From Nocardioidaceae bacterium SCSIO 66511 (lineage in GTDB: Bacteria > Actinomycetota > Actinomycetes > Propionibacteriales > Nocardioidaceae): DNA of 64,000 bases. Below the pieces are notes generated by a model that ran no database searches, was not told where the DNA came from, and worked only from the letters and a program-made list of their open reading frames with translations. Position 1 is the first letter of the stretch; every line of letters begins with the position of its first letter. This document shows, piece after piece, positions 16,162 to 25,339 of the stretch. The stretch spans positions 558,001 through 622,000 of the forward strand of contig CP095846.1 in assembly GCA_023100825.1 (NCBI GenBank), read 5' to 3'. The translations under genes were made by a program, and so were the position numbers.

Positions 16162-17664
16162 TCACTTGACGGTGGGTCTGCTCGAGTGACGAAGCGCGAG
16201 CAGGGACGAGCGAGCCATGAGTACGACCGCGACGACGACGACGCAGAGGATCACGATCGTTACCGGACGACCGAGAATATACGAAGGATCGCCATTGGAG
16301 TACGCCAAGGTCTGTCGCAGTGATGATTCGAGCGTTGGTTGCAGCACCACTGCCAGGACGAACACGGCCATACTGAAGCCGCTGGCGCGCAGGAGGAACC
16401 CGATCAGCCCGGCGATGAGCATGACGATCACGTCGAAGGTGGAGTTGCGGTCGGCGTAAACCCCAATCGTGCAAAGGCCGACGATCAACGGCATCATGAC
16501 GCGTGGTGGGACCGAGAGCAGTCGTGTGAACAGACCGACCAGCGGCAGGTTGAGCACCAAGAGCATGAGGTTGCCGATGTACATGGCGGCGATGACAGTC
16601 CAGAACAGCTCGGGTTCGTCATCGATCAGAGTTGGGCCGGGAACGATCCCGTTGAGGAGTAGGGCCGCGAGTACGAGTGCCATCGTGGGAGCGAAAGGTA
16701 TTCCCAAAACCATGAGCGGGATGAAAGCGGCCCCCGCGGCGGCATTGTTCGCGGCCTCCGGCCCGGCAACTCCCTCGATCGCTCCGTGGCCGAACTTTTC
16801 CGGATGCCGAGAGATTCGCTTCTCGGTTACGTATGAGGCGAACGTCGACAGCACTGCTGCTGGACCAGGCACCAGGCCGAGGAGGAACCCGATAACCGAG
16901 CCACGTGCGGCCGCAGGCGCAGCATCGCGCACTTCTCGACGGTTGGGGAGAAGATCGCGCAGGCCGGGCGCGGCGATGGCAGACGACCGCTGGTGCCCAC
17001 GGACCATGGTGAGTGCCTCGGCAATGCCGAACACGCCCATCACCAGCGCAATGAAACTGAACCCTTGGGCCAAGGTGGTGGAACCCATCGTGAAACGTAG
17101 GTCACCGGTTGCGGGGTCCATTCCGACGGTGCCAACCGCGAGACCCAGGCAGATCATGACCAGACCACGCGCCGTCGACCCCTGCGAAAGGGCTGCGAGA
17201 AGTACGAGTCCGGCAATGCACAGTGCCATGTACTCCGGTGGCCCGAGCTTGACCGCGACCGAACTGAGGAACGGGGCGAATAGCATCAGGCCGACGATCG
17301 AGAGCGTCCCGGCGACGAAGGACGACACCGCCGCCACTGTCAGAGCTGGACCCGATCTGCCCTTCTTCGACATTTGGTTGCCGTCGATCGCCGTAACGAC
17401 CGACGACGCCTCGCCCGGGATATTGAGCAGGATCGAGGTAGTCGACCCTCCGTACGTGGAGCCGAAGTAGACACCCGCGAAGAGGATCAACGACCCCGTC
17501 GGTCCAACCTGGGTTGTTACCCCGAGCAGCACGGACATGGCGCCGATCGGACCGATGCCCGGAAGGACTCCGACAAGCGTGCCGAGGAGAACACCAGCCA
17601 CGGCGAGCAGGACGTACGTCGGGTCGGCGAACGACGCGAACCCACCGCCTAGGTCGCTGAGCAC
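16162..17664 (-). CDS. tctA: Tripartite tricarboxylate transporter large permease TctA
   Basis: This 500-residue membrane protein has about twelve transmembrane segments and the TctA glycine-rich motifs GVLPGIGPIGAMSVL near residue 32 and GLVPGPAAVLSTFASY in the middle. It is the main channel of a TTT system that imports carboxylates using an ion gradient. It starts with GTG at 17664 behind AAGGGGG and follows tctB by 12 bases. It is the last gene of the tctCBA transcript. Confidence 0.92.
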   Translation of the reverse strand: MLSDLGGGFASFADPTYVLLAVAGVLLGTLVGVLPGIGPIGAMSVLLGVTTQVGPTGSLILFAGVYFGSTYGGSTTSILLNIPGEASSVVTAIDGNQMSKKGRSGPALTVAAVSSFVAGTLSIVGLMLFAPFLSSVAVKLGPPEYMALCIAGLVLLAALSQGSTARGLVMICLGLAVGTVGMDPATGDLRFTMGSTTLAQGFSFIALVMGVFGIAEALTMVRGHQRSSAIAAPGLRDLLPNRREVRDAAPAAARGSVIGFLLGLVPGPAAVLSTFASYVTEKRISRHPEKFGHGAIEGVAGPEAANNAAAGAAFIPLMVLGIPFAPTMALVLAALLLNGIVPGPTLIDDEPELFWTVIAAMYIGNLMLLVLNLPLVGLFTRLLSVPPRVMMPLIVGLCTIGVYADRNSTFDVIVMLIAGLIGFLLRASGFSMAVFVLAVVLQPTLESSLRQTLAYSNGDPSYILGRPVTIVILCVVVVAVVLMARSSLLALRHSSRPTVK

Positions 17665-17676
17665 GTTGGCCCCCTT

Positions 17677-18231
17677 CTAGACGAGACCTAGACTGCCGGC
17701 CGGCAGCGGGACGAACAGCCAGTACACGAAGAAGAACCACACGGTTACACCGAAGGACGCCCCAAGCAGCAGTGGCCACAGCACGCCACGCATGCCCATG
17801 AGTTTGGCTATCGCGACGACGGCAGCCGAAAGGGTCACGACGAAGCCGGTGGTGTCGGCCAGCAACGGTACGGCGAGAGCCGCGAGTAGGACACCAACGA
17901 TCCGCAGCCAGGAACTCGGTCGCTCGGTTTGGCCTCGTTCGTCATGGTCGGAAGGTTCGTTTTGGGCTTCCTGTGCAGCCGCGGTCTCGTCCTCGGCTCT
18001 CTCGGAGGAAGCGATACGAGGTCCAGACATCAGTACGACGGCCGACGCGCCGGCGAGCACCGCTGCGACCAGAAGAGGGAAGAATCCGGGGCCGGTGTCG
18101 GCCGGTGTGCCAACACCTTCCTGAACAGCCCGATAGCCGTAGAAGAGACCGAACAACAGGAGTACCCCCGCGGTTACGATCTCGGCGGGCAGCCGGCCGC
18201 GCTTTTCCGGCTGCCGGTCCATACTCGTCAT
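17677..18231 (-). CDS. tctB: Tripartite tricarboxylate transporter small subunit TctB
   Basis: This 184-residue protein has four predicted hydrophobic segments, with the TctB-typical PADTGPGFFPLLVAAVL near residue 43 and a long acidic loop between the second and third segments. It partners TctA in the membrane. Its ATG overlaps the tctC stop by four bases (ATGA). Confidence 0.88.
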   Translation of the reverse strand: MTSMDRQPEKRGRLPAEIVTAGVLLLFGLFYGYRAVQEGVGTPADTGPGFFPLLVAAVLAGASAVVLMSGPRIASSERAEDETAAAQEAQNEPSDHDERGQTERPSSWLRIVGVLLAALAVPLLADTTGFVVTLSAAVVAIAKLMGMRGVLWPLLLGASFGVTVWFFFVYWLFVPLPAGSLGLV

Positions 18232-19208
18232 CCGAGCGTCTCGAGGATCGGCGTCGAGGCTTCGGTCTTGTCGCGCAGATGCTGCGTCGCATCGTCCGGT
18301 CCGATACCGCTGACGATCAGTCCTAGCTTTTCTGCCGCGTCGGCGAACTCGTCGCTGTCGATGGCATCGGAGAACGCGCCCTCGAGATCTTCAACGACAT
18401 CGTCGGGGACTCCGTCGGGCGCTATGACCATGTTGTACGCGCTCCAGTCGATGTCGACACCTTGGCTGGCGAACGTCTCTACATCGGGCACCAGATCGAC
18501 AGGTTTTGCAGCGGTGACGCCGAGGGCCCGGATCTTGCCGGACTTCAACTGCGGCAGAGCGCTAGCCAACTGCATCACGCCGACGTCGACGTTGTCGCCG
18601 AGTAGAGCGGTGGTCGTGGCTTGGTCGCCGTCGAAATCGATGTGCTTGAGTTTGACCCCGGCCTTCTGCTCGAACTCAGTTGCCGGAATCGCGTAGTTGA
18701 GCGGGCCTTCCCCGATCGTGATCGACGACGGCTCATCCTTTGCCGCGTCAATGAGGTCCTGCAGATTCTGGTACGGCGACGCTTCCGGTACGACGAAGAT
18801 GATCGGGGACTCGATCACCTCGTCGATCATCGTGAGCGCATCCGGGTCGTACGCGATCTCTTCGACCTGAGGCACCAGCGTGAGCGGGCCGTCGGGGACC
18901 ACTCCTATGGTGTAGCCGTCGGCCTTCGCTTGGAGGATCTCAGTGGTGCCGACGGAGCCGCCCCCACCATCTCGGTTGACGATCTGAAGGTCTTCGCTCA
19001 GCGCATCGCCCTCGTTGATGATATCGGCGAGGGCACGTGTTGTCGTGTCGATGCCGCTGCCGGCCGGGTACGGAACGATGACTTGGATTGAGCGCTGCGG
19101 GAAGTTGCTCGGTGCGTTTTCGCGCGCACCGCACGCAGCGATCGGCAGCATCGTTGCGAGTGCGATTGCGGCAACGTACGTGCAACGGCGCGATGGGGTG
19201 GCCTTCAT
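18228..19208 (-). CDS. tctC: Tripartite tricarboxylate transporter binding lipoprotein TctC
   Basis: This 326-residue extracytoplasmic binding protein (Bug/TctC family) begins with a signal ending in a lipobox (MLPIAAC, Cys26), so it is membrane-anchored. The mature part has the family motif IQVIVPYPAGSGIDTTTRAL, which binds a carboxylate. AGAGGAG lies before the ATG at 19208. The gene is first in the tctCBA unit and divergent from genes for CoA activation and hydration, which suggests the imported acid is processed by them. Confidence 0.92.
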   Translation of the reverse strand: MKATPSRRCTYVAAIALATMLPIAACGARENAPSNFPQRSIQVIVPYPAGSGIDTTTRALADIINEGDALSEDLQIVNRDGGGGSVGTTEILQAKADGYTIGVVPDGPLTLVPQVEEIAYDPDALTMIDEVIESPIIFVVPEASPYQNLQDLIDAAKDEPSSITIGEGPLNYAIPATEFEQKAGVKLKHIDFDGDQATTTALLGDNVDVGVMQLASALPQLKSGKIRALGVTAAKPVDLVPDVETFASQGVDIDWSAYNMVIAPDGVPDDVVEDLEGAFSDAIDSDEFADAAEKLGLIVSGIGPDDATQHLRDKTEASTPILETLG

Positions 19209-19327
19209 CTGCGACTCCTCTGCGTTCCGGACGCCGACATCAAATCCAAGTGCCGTCTGGGGTGTGGTGAGGACCACAGTCGACTACGCGAATCGCAGCA
19301 CGTCAAAGACGTGAATCCATCACAACT

Positions 19328-19344
19328 CATTGCGTAGGGCAATG
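19328..19344. promoter_or_regulatory. LysR-type binding-site candidate
   Basis: CATTGC-GTAGG-GCAATG is a perfect inverted repeat that contains the LysR consensus T-N11-A (19330/19342). It lies in the 265-base divergent region between tctC and the enoyl-CoA hydratase gene. The LysR protein encoded at 21476-22474 is the obvious candidate to bind it. Confidence 0.55.
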
Positions 19345-19473
19345 TGTCATTCATTGGCTTCGGCGATGAGTCGCAGTCCTTTTTGCTCTTTGACGCACTG
19401 TGTCAGACGTACAGAGGATGAAATTGCCCCGCAGGCGGCCGCCTCGCGAACGATTTCGAGAAGGAGCGTACCG

Positions 19474-20310
19474 ATGGTAGACCGCCCGCCCCCTGGTTCC
19501 TCGGCATCAACGGTTCTGCTTGATGTGGACGATCGTGTCGCGACGCTGACGCTGAGCCGACCGGAACGCCGGAACGCGATGTCCTGGGAGCTTCTCGTAG
19601 ACCTGGTGTCCGCTGTGGAAGCGGCGAGCACGGACCCGCAGGTCGGCGCCATCGTGCTTACCGGCGCTGGGCGAGACTTCAGTGTCGGCGCCGACCTCGC
19701 CCGGGTGGCCTCGGATCGTCGTAGCGACCAGGACAGCCGTACGCTCCGCGGGCGCTCAAGGGACGACGATGTCGAGCGACTCACGTTCGCCTCGAAAGTT
19801 GCGGAGCTCATCGTGTCGTGCCGCAAGCCGACAGTAGCGAAGCTCAACGGTGCATGCGCCGGTGCCGGTCTGAGCCTCGCTCTGGCGACCGACTTTCGAA
19901 TCGCGGCGACCCGAACGGTGATCAACACCGCGTTCGTGAGTGCAGGAGTTTCCGGAGATCTGGGTAGTGCGTGGCTGCTGGCGAGGGCTGTGGGCGATGC
20001 CCGTGCGCGTGCACTGCTCCTCGACCCGATGAAGATGACCGCGGACGAAGCGCTCGTGGCGGGTATTCTGACCGAAGTGTCGACCGACCTGGATGCTCGT
20101 GTCGAGGCGCTGACCTACAGGTTGGTGCGGCAACCCCCGACGGCGATCGCGTTCGCGAAGGAGAATCTCGCCGACGCGGCTTCACTCACTTTCCCCGACT
20201 ACTTACGCCAGGAGATCCCGCGCATGGTCGACAGCGCTGCCAGCACGGACGCTCGCGAGGCAGCCCGTGCGTTCCTGCAGAACCGACGCGTGCATCCGTC
20301 AGGTGAGTGA
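19474..20310 (+). CDS. Enoyl-CoA hydratase/isomerase family protein
   Basis: This 278-residue crotonase-fold enzyme hydrates or isomerises an acyl-CoA. The oxyanion-hole segments are visible as RRNAMSW near residue 37 and KLNGACAGAGLSLALA near 126. The usual catalytic glutamates are not obvious in the SAGVSGDLGSAWLL segment, so hydratase activity is not certain and an isomerase or hydrolase reaction is possible. I start at 19474, where AAGGAG is well placed. The next gene starts six bases after its stop. Confidence 0.83.
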   Translation: MVDRPPPGSSASTVLLDVDDRVATLTLSRPERRNAMSWELLVDLVSAVEAASTDPQVGAIVLTGAGRDFSVGADLARVASDRRSDQDSRTLRGRSRDDDVERLTFASKVAELIVSCRKPTVAKLNGACAGAGLSLALATDFRIAATRTVINTAFVSAGVSGDLGSAWLLARAVGDARARALLLDPMKMTADEALVAGILTEVSTDLDARVEALTYRLVRQPPTAIAFAKENLADAASLTFPDYLRQEIPRMVDSAASTDAREAARAFLQNRRVHPSGE

Positions 20311-20315
20311 CCGGG

Positions 20316-21440
20316 ATGAGTGGGCCCCTGGAAGGGATTCGTGTCATTGAGTTCGGCCACTACATAGCTGCTCCGGCCGCCACCCAGATCATGGTTGATC
20401 TGGGCGCAGAGGTCGTCAAGGTCGAGCCACCGTCCGGCGATCAGGCTCGTTCCATCGGTGCGTACGGCGAGGGCATCGTGTGTGCGTACAACCGGGGCAA
20501 GCGTTCCGTGGTCCTCGATCTCAAGGACCCGGAGGAGCGCAGCGTAGCGCTGGATCTCATCGGCGCAGCTGACGTTGTCGTGCAAAATCTGCGTGCAGGG
20601 GCGATGGAACGGCTTGGACTCGACCGGGAGCGCCTGACGGCAGCCAATCCGCAACTGATCCACGTGGCGATCTCCGGGTTCAGCCGAAAGGGACCCTCCG
20701 CCGATCGGGCCGGTCTCGATATCGCTGCCCAGGCCGAGAGCGGGCTCATGTCGGTCACGGGCGAGCGCACCGGTGAGCCGCAGCGTGTGGGTTTCCCGAT
20801 CGCCGACGTCGGGGCGAGCTATGCGGTAGTGCAAGCCGTCCTCGCCGCTCTGTTCCGCCGCGAGCGAACCGGCAAAGGCGGCCACGCGGACATCTCTCTC
20901 GTCGATGTCGCCATCCACATGCAGTCGGCGCTGTGGGGCGAGTGGCACGCGTCGGGTACGCAACCTCGTCGTAAAGGGAACGGGCAAGCTACCGTCGCGC
21001 CGGCAGCTGACCTCGTCACGACCGCTGATGGTGAGATCGTTCTATCCGCGTACACGTCGGAGCACTTCTCACGTCTGTGTGCCTTCTTGGAGAAGCCATG
21101 GATGACAACCGATCCGCGCTTCGCCGACAACGATGCCAGGGTGCGGCATCGTGCTGAGTTGCTGGCCGAGATTTCAGCAGTCCTCCGCGGCTTCACCACC
21201 GAGGAGTGCGTGCGGCGTTTGGGTGCGATCGGCCTGGTGGCCGCTGCGGTCCGGACCTTCGCCGATGTGAAGACCGCTACAGATATCGCCGCAAGCGAGG
21301 TGTTCGTTACGGCGCGAGATACGGAGGGTCGCGACTTTGCGGTCCCGGGCCTTCCGTTCAGTCTCGATGGGTCGGCAGCGCGCACTGGCTTGTCGGTCGC
21401 TGGTATCGGAGCCGATAGCGAGTCGGTGCGACGCCAGTGA
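20316..21440 (+). CDS. CaiB/BaiF family III CoA-transferase
   Basis: This 374-residue enzyme transfers CoA between acids. The N-terminus GIRVIEFGHYIAAPAATQIM and the nucleotide-contact VVKVEPPSGDQAR are typical of family III. The conserved aspartate lies in ADRAGLDIAAQAE. It could activate the acid imported by TctABC before the crotonase step. AGGTGAG sits eight bases before the ATG at 20316; a GTG at 20307 overlapping the previous stop is the alternative start. It is followed directly by the LysR gene. Confidence 0.88.
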   Translation: MSGPLEGIRVIEFGHYIAAPAATQIMVDLGAEVVKVEPPSGDQARSIGAYGEGIVCAYNRGKRSVVLDLKDPEERSVALDLIGAADVVVQNLRAGAMERLGLDRERLTAANPQLIHVAISGFSRKGPSADRAGLDIAAQAESGLMSVTGERTGEPQRVGFPIADVGASYAVVQAVLAALFRRERTGKGGHADISLVDVAIHMQSALWGEWHASGTQPRRKGNGQATVAPAADLVTTADGEIVLSAYTSEHFSRLCAFLEKPWMTTDPRFADNDARVRHRAELLAEISAVLRGFTTEECVRRLGAIGLVAAAVRTFADVKTATDIAASEVFVTARDTEGRDFAVPGLPFSLDGSAARTGLSVAGIGADSESVRRQ

Positions 21441-21475
21441 AGCCCCAAGAGGACGCGGCGGGGCCGACGCGAGGA

Positions 21476-22474
21476 ATGAACCTGCGTGAACTCGAGTGCT
21501 TCTTAGCCGTGGTGGACCACGGCGGAATCACCCGCGCGGCATCTGCGCTCTATCTGGCACAGCCGTCGCTGTCGCAGGTAATTCGCCGACTAGAAGAGAG
21601 CATCGGCGTCGAGCTGTTCCGACGAGTGGGGAGGGGCCTGGTGCTCTCGCCCGCGGGAGAGGCGCTTGTCGGGCCCGCGCGTCAGGTGATGCGCGATCTC
21701 ATCCATGCGCGCAGTGTCGCCGCGGGATACCGGGGGCTATCCGGCGGCCGGGTCGACCTCGCGGTCTCCGCGTCGCTGACATCGAGCTTTCTGGCCGCTT
21801 GGGTCGGTGACTTCCGGCGTCAGCATCCGCAGATCACGGTGCGACTCACCCAACACGATGGTGACACCGGTGAAATCGCGGCACTCATACGGTCCGGAGC
21901 CGCTGAGGTCGCTTACACCGTTAGCCCGATGACCCAGCCCGGAGTGAAGTGTGCACACATCGGGAAGGGAGAAATCGTCCTGGCTCTCCCGCTCGGCTGG
22001 GGCAGAGATCTCCCGGACCCGGTGCCCTTGCCGATGCTCAACGGCTTGCCGATGGTTGTAGATCGTGGAATCGGGCGTAGCTATTTGGCGACGATCCGCG
22101 ATGAGCACGGGATCGATCCGAACGTGGTCGTGGACATCAGTGAATCCGGAGACCTACTTCCTCTGCTCACCTCTGGCGCGGGCGCAGCGCTGCTACCGAT
22201 GCGCCAGGCCATGGAAGCGCGACGACGTGGTGCTGTGCTGCGCATGCTGGACCCGCCTCCGACTCGCGATATCTATGCCATTACTCCGACGACCTCGCTC
22301 ACGCCCCCGGCTCAGCGGTTCCTCGATCTGAGCATCGACAACATTCAGCGTTGGCACCGAGCAGTCGGCAAGCGAACCTCGCAAGGAATGAAGCTGCTGG
22401 ATGCCGCCGTCGAAGCCGATGACCTGATCGAGAGGGCATATCGACGCCGAGCTGGGACCGAACCCACTCAGTAG
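21476..22474 (+). CDS. LysR-family transcriptional regulator
   Basis: This protein has a LysR helix-turn-helix at its N-terminus (GITRAASALYLAQPSLSQVI) and a periplasmic-binding-like inducer domain. It likely senses the acid, or its CoA intermediate, handled by this locus and controls the divergent promoter at about 19209-19473. I prefer the ATG at 21476 (MNLRELECFLAVVDHGG, 332 residues), the normal LysR start. A GTG at 21437 overlapping the preceding stop would add 13 residues and keep coupling. Neither has a convincing ribosome site. Confidence 0.87.
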   Translation: MNLRELECFLAVVDHGGITRAASALYLAQPSLSQVIRRLEESIGVELFRRVGRGLVLSPAGEALVGPARQVMRDLIHARSVAAGYRGLSGGRVDLAVSASLTSSFLAAWVGDFRRQHPQITVRLTQHDGDTGEIAALIRSGAAEVAYTVSPMTQPGVKCAHIGKGEIVLALPLGWGRDLPDPVPLPMLNGLPMVVDRGIGRSYLATIRDEHGIDPNVVVDISESGDLLPLLTSGAGAALLPMRQAMEARRRGAVLRMLDPPPTRDIYAITPTTSLTPPAQRFLDLSIDNIQRWHRAVGKRTSQGMKLLDAAVEADDLIERAYRRRAGTEPTQ

Positions 22475-22828
22475 GGGCCGGGTGGTTCATGTGGCCGACT
22501 CCGATGAGCAGAAGTGCACAGGCCTCTTAGCCTGCCGGGAGCCGACTGGGCGTCCACCCGTCCGCTCCGCCGGTTGCTCCTTTCACAGTTCCCCCGCCTA
22601 CTTCGGTTGCGTCCTTCATCGTTTCCCCACCGCTGCGGTTCTCTTCTTTGGCGGCGACGACGCCGGGTACGCGACTGGTGGCCGCCTTCCCGCGACCATC
22701 CCGCCCCATTTTCCCTGGGACCTTCACAGTTTCCGCACTTCGCCACGATCCCGTTTTCCCAACAAAACAAGGTGATTCGACCCTCTCAGCTCTTGCTCCT
22801 CGAACTTCTGTGCGATACAATAGGTTCC
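22475..22828. other. 354-base intergenic region with pyrimidine-rich repeats
   Basis: I see no gene here. Three imperfect copies of a motif resembling CTTCACAGTTTCCCC occur near 22582, 22615 and 22722, with further TTTTCCC runs. The right end contains TACAAT at 22815-22820, a good -10 element for the following HNH gene. Confidence 0.4.
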
Positions 22829-24313
22829 ATGTTCGAACCGCAGACCTACACCCGCCTCCACGATCAGGCGCGGCAGGCTGCGGACGCTTCCGAGCTCATT
22901 GGCCTCGCGACCGATGAGCAGCTGTGCCAGTCGTTGCGTGACCTGCAAGCGGCGTTGGATTTGCTCGACGGGGTACGCGCCTCGCTGTTCGCGCAGCTGA
23001 AAGAGTCTGAGGCCCACAAGTCCGACGGTGCGTCCACGGTCGCTGGGTGGGCTCGCCAAGAGTTGCGCATGGGGTTGGGTGAGTCGCGGCGGCACACCAA
23101 AGCCGGACAGACCTTGAAGACGTTGCCGAAGGTCGCCGCCGCTCTGGATGCCGGTCAGATTCGGGGTACGCATGTCGACGAGTTCACCGTCGGGGTCACC
23201 AAAGTCGGTGCGGACATCATGAGCGACCTGCAAGACGTCCTCGTCCCACTCGCACGGAACTGTGAGCCGCGTGATCTGCGGGTCGCGATCAACGAGCTGA
23301 ACGACATCGTGAACTGTGAAGAACGCGATAAGGCGTATCAGCGGGGGATGAACAAACGCGACATCCGGGTCGACAAATGCGGTGACGGGTTTTATGTGTC
23401 GGGGATGCTCGACCCCGTCACCGGAGCAAAGTTCGCCCGATGGGCCAAAACCGTGTCAATGCCTGAGTACGACGGCGACGACCGCGCACCGTCCGACCGG
23501 AGGGTCGACGGACTCGGACGGATGCTCGACGACCAAAACACCCCACCCCCGACCGAACAGCAGCAGCCGGCAGATAAGCAGTCCGAGCAGTCCGCCGACG
23601 AGCAGCCTGGTGAGTCATCCGAGCAGGAGCCGTCGAGGCCGCGTCGGCGCGCGGACACCACTCTGTTGGTCCTGGCCGACCTCGAAACCCTGCTGCGTCT
23701 GCCTGGTGCACGTCCGGCGACGTTGGTCGGGTTCGGCCCCATCGGGCCGCAACTGCTGGGCTACCTCACCTGCGGCGCCGACACGTCGGGCATCCTCACC
23801 CACGGCACGACGAACGGCCCGGTCCCGCAGGCCAACATCCTGAACGTCGGGCGTACCAGCCGCCTCGCCACGACAGCGCAACGCAAAGCGATCACCGCCA
23901 GACAAGACGGCATCTGCGCCAACCCCGGCTGCGGCTCCACCTTCCTGGAGTTCCACCACGTCAACTGGTGGAACCGCGACGGCGGGCGTACCGACCTGTC
24001 CAATTTGGTCGGGATCTGCGGCGGCTGCCACCACCTCGTCCACCAGAACAAGCTGATCATCAAAGCCGACGGCCACGGCGGGTTCACATTCCACCGCTCC
24101 ACCGGCGCCGTGATCGACGACCACGCCCGCATCACGAAACAACGCATCCGCGACCTCATCGCCAAAATCCGCCACACCGCCGAAACCGGCGACGAGCCCG
24201 AACCATCGGTACCGAAACCACGGATCGACGCTAGCTGGCTCACCCCACTCACACCAGACCAACGCTCACCCGGCGAGCAACACCTCTACGCACACCTCAC
24301 CCACCGCACCTAG
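22829..24313 (+). CDS. DUF222-HNH endonuclease (13E12-repeat type)
   Basis: This 494-residue protein belongs to the DUF222/13E12 family abundant in actinobacteria. The N-terminal helical DUF222 region (about 15-240) is followed by a low-complexity Gln/Glu/Pro linker (DQNTPPPTEQQQPADKQSEQ). A C-terminal HNH nuclease follows, with paired cysteines (GICANPGC, GICGGC), EFHHVNWW and a final HHLVHQNKL. The DNA target is unknown; members multiply in genomes and may be selfish or repair-linked. The start at 22829 lies eight bases after TACAAT with no ribosome site, suggesting leaderless translation. A strong hairpin follows the gene. Confidence 0.88.
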   Translation: MFEPQTYTRLHDQARQAADASELIGLATDEQLCQSLRDLQAALDLLDGVRASLFAQLKESEAHKSDGASTVAGWARQELRMGLGESRRHTKAGQTLKTLPKVAAALDAGQIRGTHVDEFTVGVTKVGADIMSDLQDVLVPLARNCEPRDLRVAINELNDIVNCEERDKAYQRGMNKRDIRVDKCGDGFYVSGMLDPVTGAKFARWAKTVSMPEYDGDDRAPSDRRVDGLGRMLDDQNTPPPTEQQQPADKQSEQSADEQPGESSEQEPSRPRRRADTTLLVLADLETLLRLPGARPATLVGFGPIGPQLLGYLTCGADTSGILTHGTTNGPVPQANILNVGRTSRLATTAQRKAITARQDGICANPGCGSTFLEFHHVNWWNRDGGRTDLSNLVGICGGCHHLVHQNKLIIKADGHGGFTFHRSTGAVIDDHARITKQRIRDLIAKIRHTAETGDEPEPSVPKPRIDASWLTPLTPDQRSPGEQHLYAHLTHRT

Positions 24314-24326
24314 CAAATTCGGGTCA

Positions 24327-24356
24327 CCGATCAGCCCGCCCCGGCGGGCTGATCGG
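24327..24356 (+). terminator. Strong hairpin terminator after the HNH gene
   Basis: A perfect 13-bp stem (24327-24339, CCGATCAGCCCGC) closes on a 4-base loop with its complement at 24344-24356. There is no T-run. It separates the HNH gene from the aminotransferase operon. Confidence 0.65.
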
Positions 24357-24403
24357 CATGCGTATGCTCTGACCGGAAGCTGTCGAAGCCGACGGAGGTA
24401 GTG

Positions 24404-25339
24404 ATGGCAGACAACACGCCCGAATCGGACTTCTCGCATGGCGCGGCGTATGTGGATGGTCAGCTGGTTCCGGTCGCGGATGCGCGAATCCCCTTACTGG
24501 ACACGGGTTTGACCCGATCCGACGTCACCTACGACGTTGTTGCGGTCTGGGACGGCGGGTTCTTCCGGCTCGACGATCACCTCGACCGCTTCCTGCGCGG
24601 ATGCGAGCAACTCCGGATGCAGGTCCCACTCGGGCGCGCCGAAATCGCCGACGTACTGACTCGCCTGGTTGCGGTGTCCGGACTGCGGGAGTCGTACGTC
24701 GAGGTCATGTGTACGCGCGGCATTCCGCCCGCAGGGTCACGCGATCCACGTACGTACCCCAACCGGCTCTATGCGTACGCCATCCCGTACGTATGGATCC
24801 TGCGGCCGGAAGACACCGAAGCGGGCATGGACGCCGTGATCGTGCGCTCGACCCGCCGGATCCCGTCCGACTCCATCGACCCGACTGTGAAGAACTTCCA
24901 CTGGGGTGACCTCACCCGCGGTCTGTTCGAGGCGTACGACCGTGGAGGGCAGCATCCGATCCTGCTCGATCATCGCGGGTACATCACCGAAGGCCCCGGT
25001 TACAACGTCTTCGCGCTGACCGGCGACGAGCTGATCACACCCGCGACTGGCGTACTCGAAGGCATCACCAGGCGCACTGTGCTCGAGGTCGCTGCCGAGC
25101 ACGGTGTGGCGACTCGAATCACTGATGTCGAGGAATCCTCGCTGCGCAACGCAGCTGAGCTGTTCGCTACCTCGACGGCCGGTGGCATCATGCCCATCAC
25201 CTCGATCGACGGAGTGCCCGTCGGTGATGGGCGCGCCGGCCCGGTGACGAGCCAGCTGCGTGATGCGTACTGGAAGGCGCACTCCGATCCGCGCTACGTG
25301 ACCACCGTCGACTATCAGGCGTTTGCGACGAATGGCTGA
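24404..25339 (+). CDS. Class IV aminotransferase (PLP-dependent)
   Basis: This 311-residue fold-type IV transaminase could act on branched-chain or D-amino acids or aminodeoxychorismate. The PLP lysine lies in DPTVKNFHWGD. The phosphate-binding region EGPGYNVFALTGDELITPA and VLEGITRRTVLE match the family signature. GGAGG precedes the ATG at 24404 by five bases. It overlaps the downstream methyltransferase gene by eight bases, so the two are co-translated, although I see no shared pathway. Confidence 0.87.
   Translation: MADNTPESDFSHGAAYVDGQLVPVADARIPLLDTGLTRSDVTYDVVAVWDGGFFRLDDHLDRFLRGCEQLRMQVPLGRAEIADVLTRLVAVSGLRESYVEVMCTRGIPPAGSRDPRTYPNRLYAYAIPYVWILRPEDTEAGMDAVIVRSTRRIPSDSIDPTVKNFHWGDLTRGLFEAYDRGGQHPILLDHRGYITEGPGYNVFALTGDELITPATGVLEGITRRTVLEVAAEHGVATRITDVEESSLRNAAELFATSTAGGIMPITSIDGVPVGDGRAGPVTSQLRDAYWKAHSDPRYVTTVDYQAFATNG

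Noticed and set aside
22800-22837. LexA/SOS box at the HNH gene (TCGAAC ... GTTCGA)
   Set aside because: The half-sites are about 25 bases apart instead of four, so they cannot form the actinobacterial SOS box.
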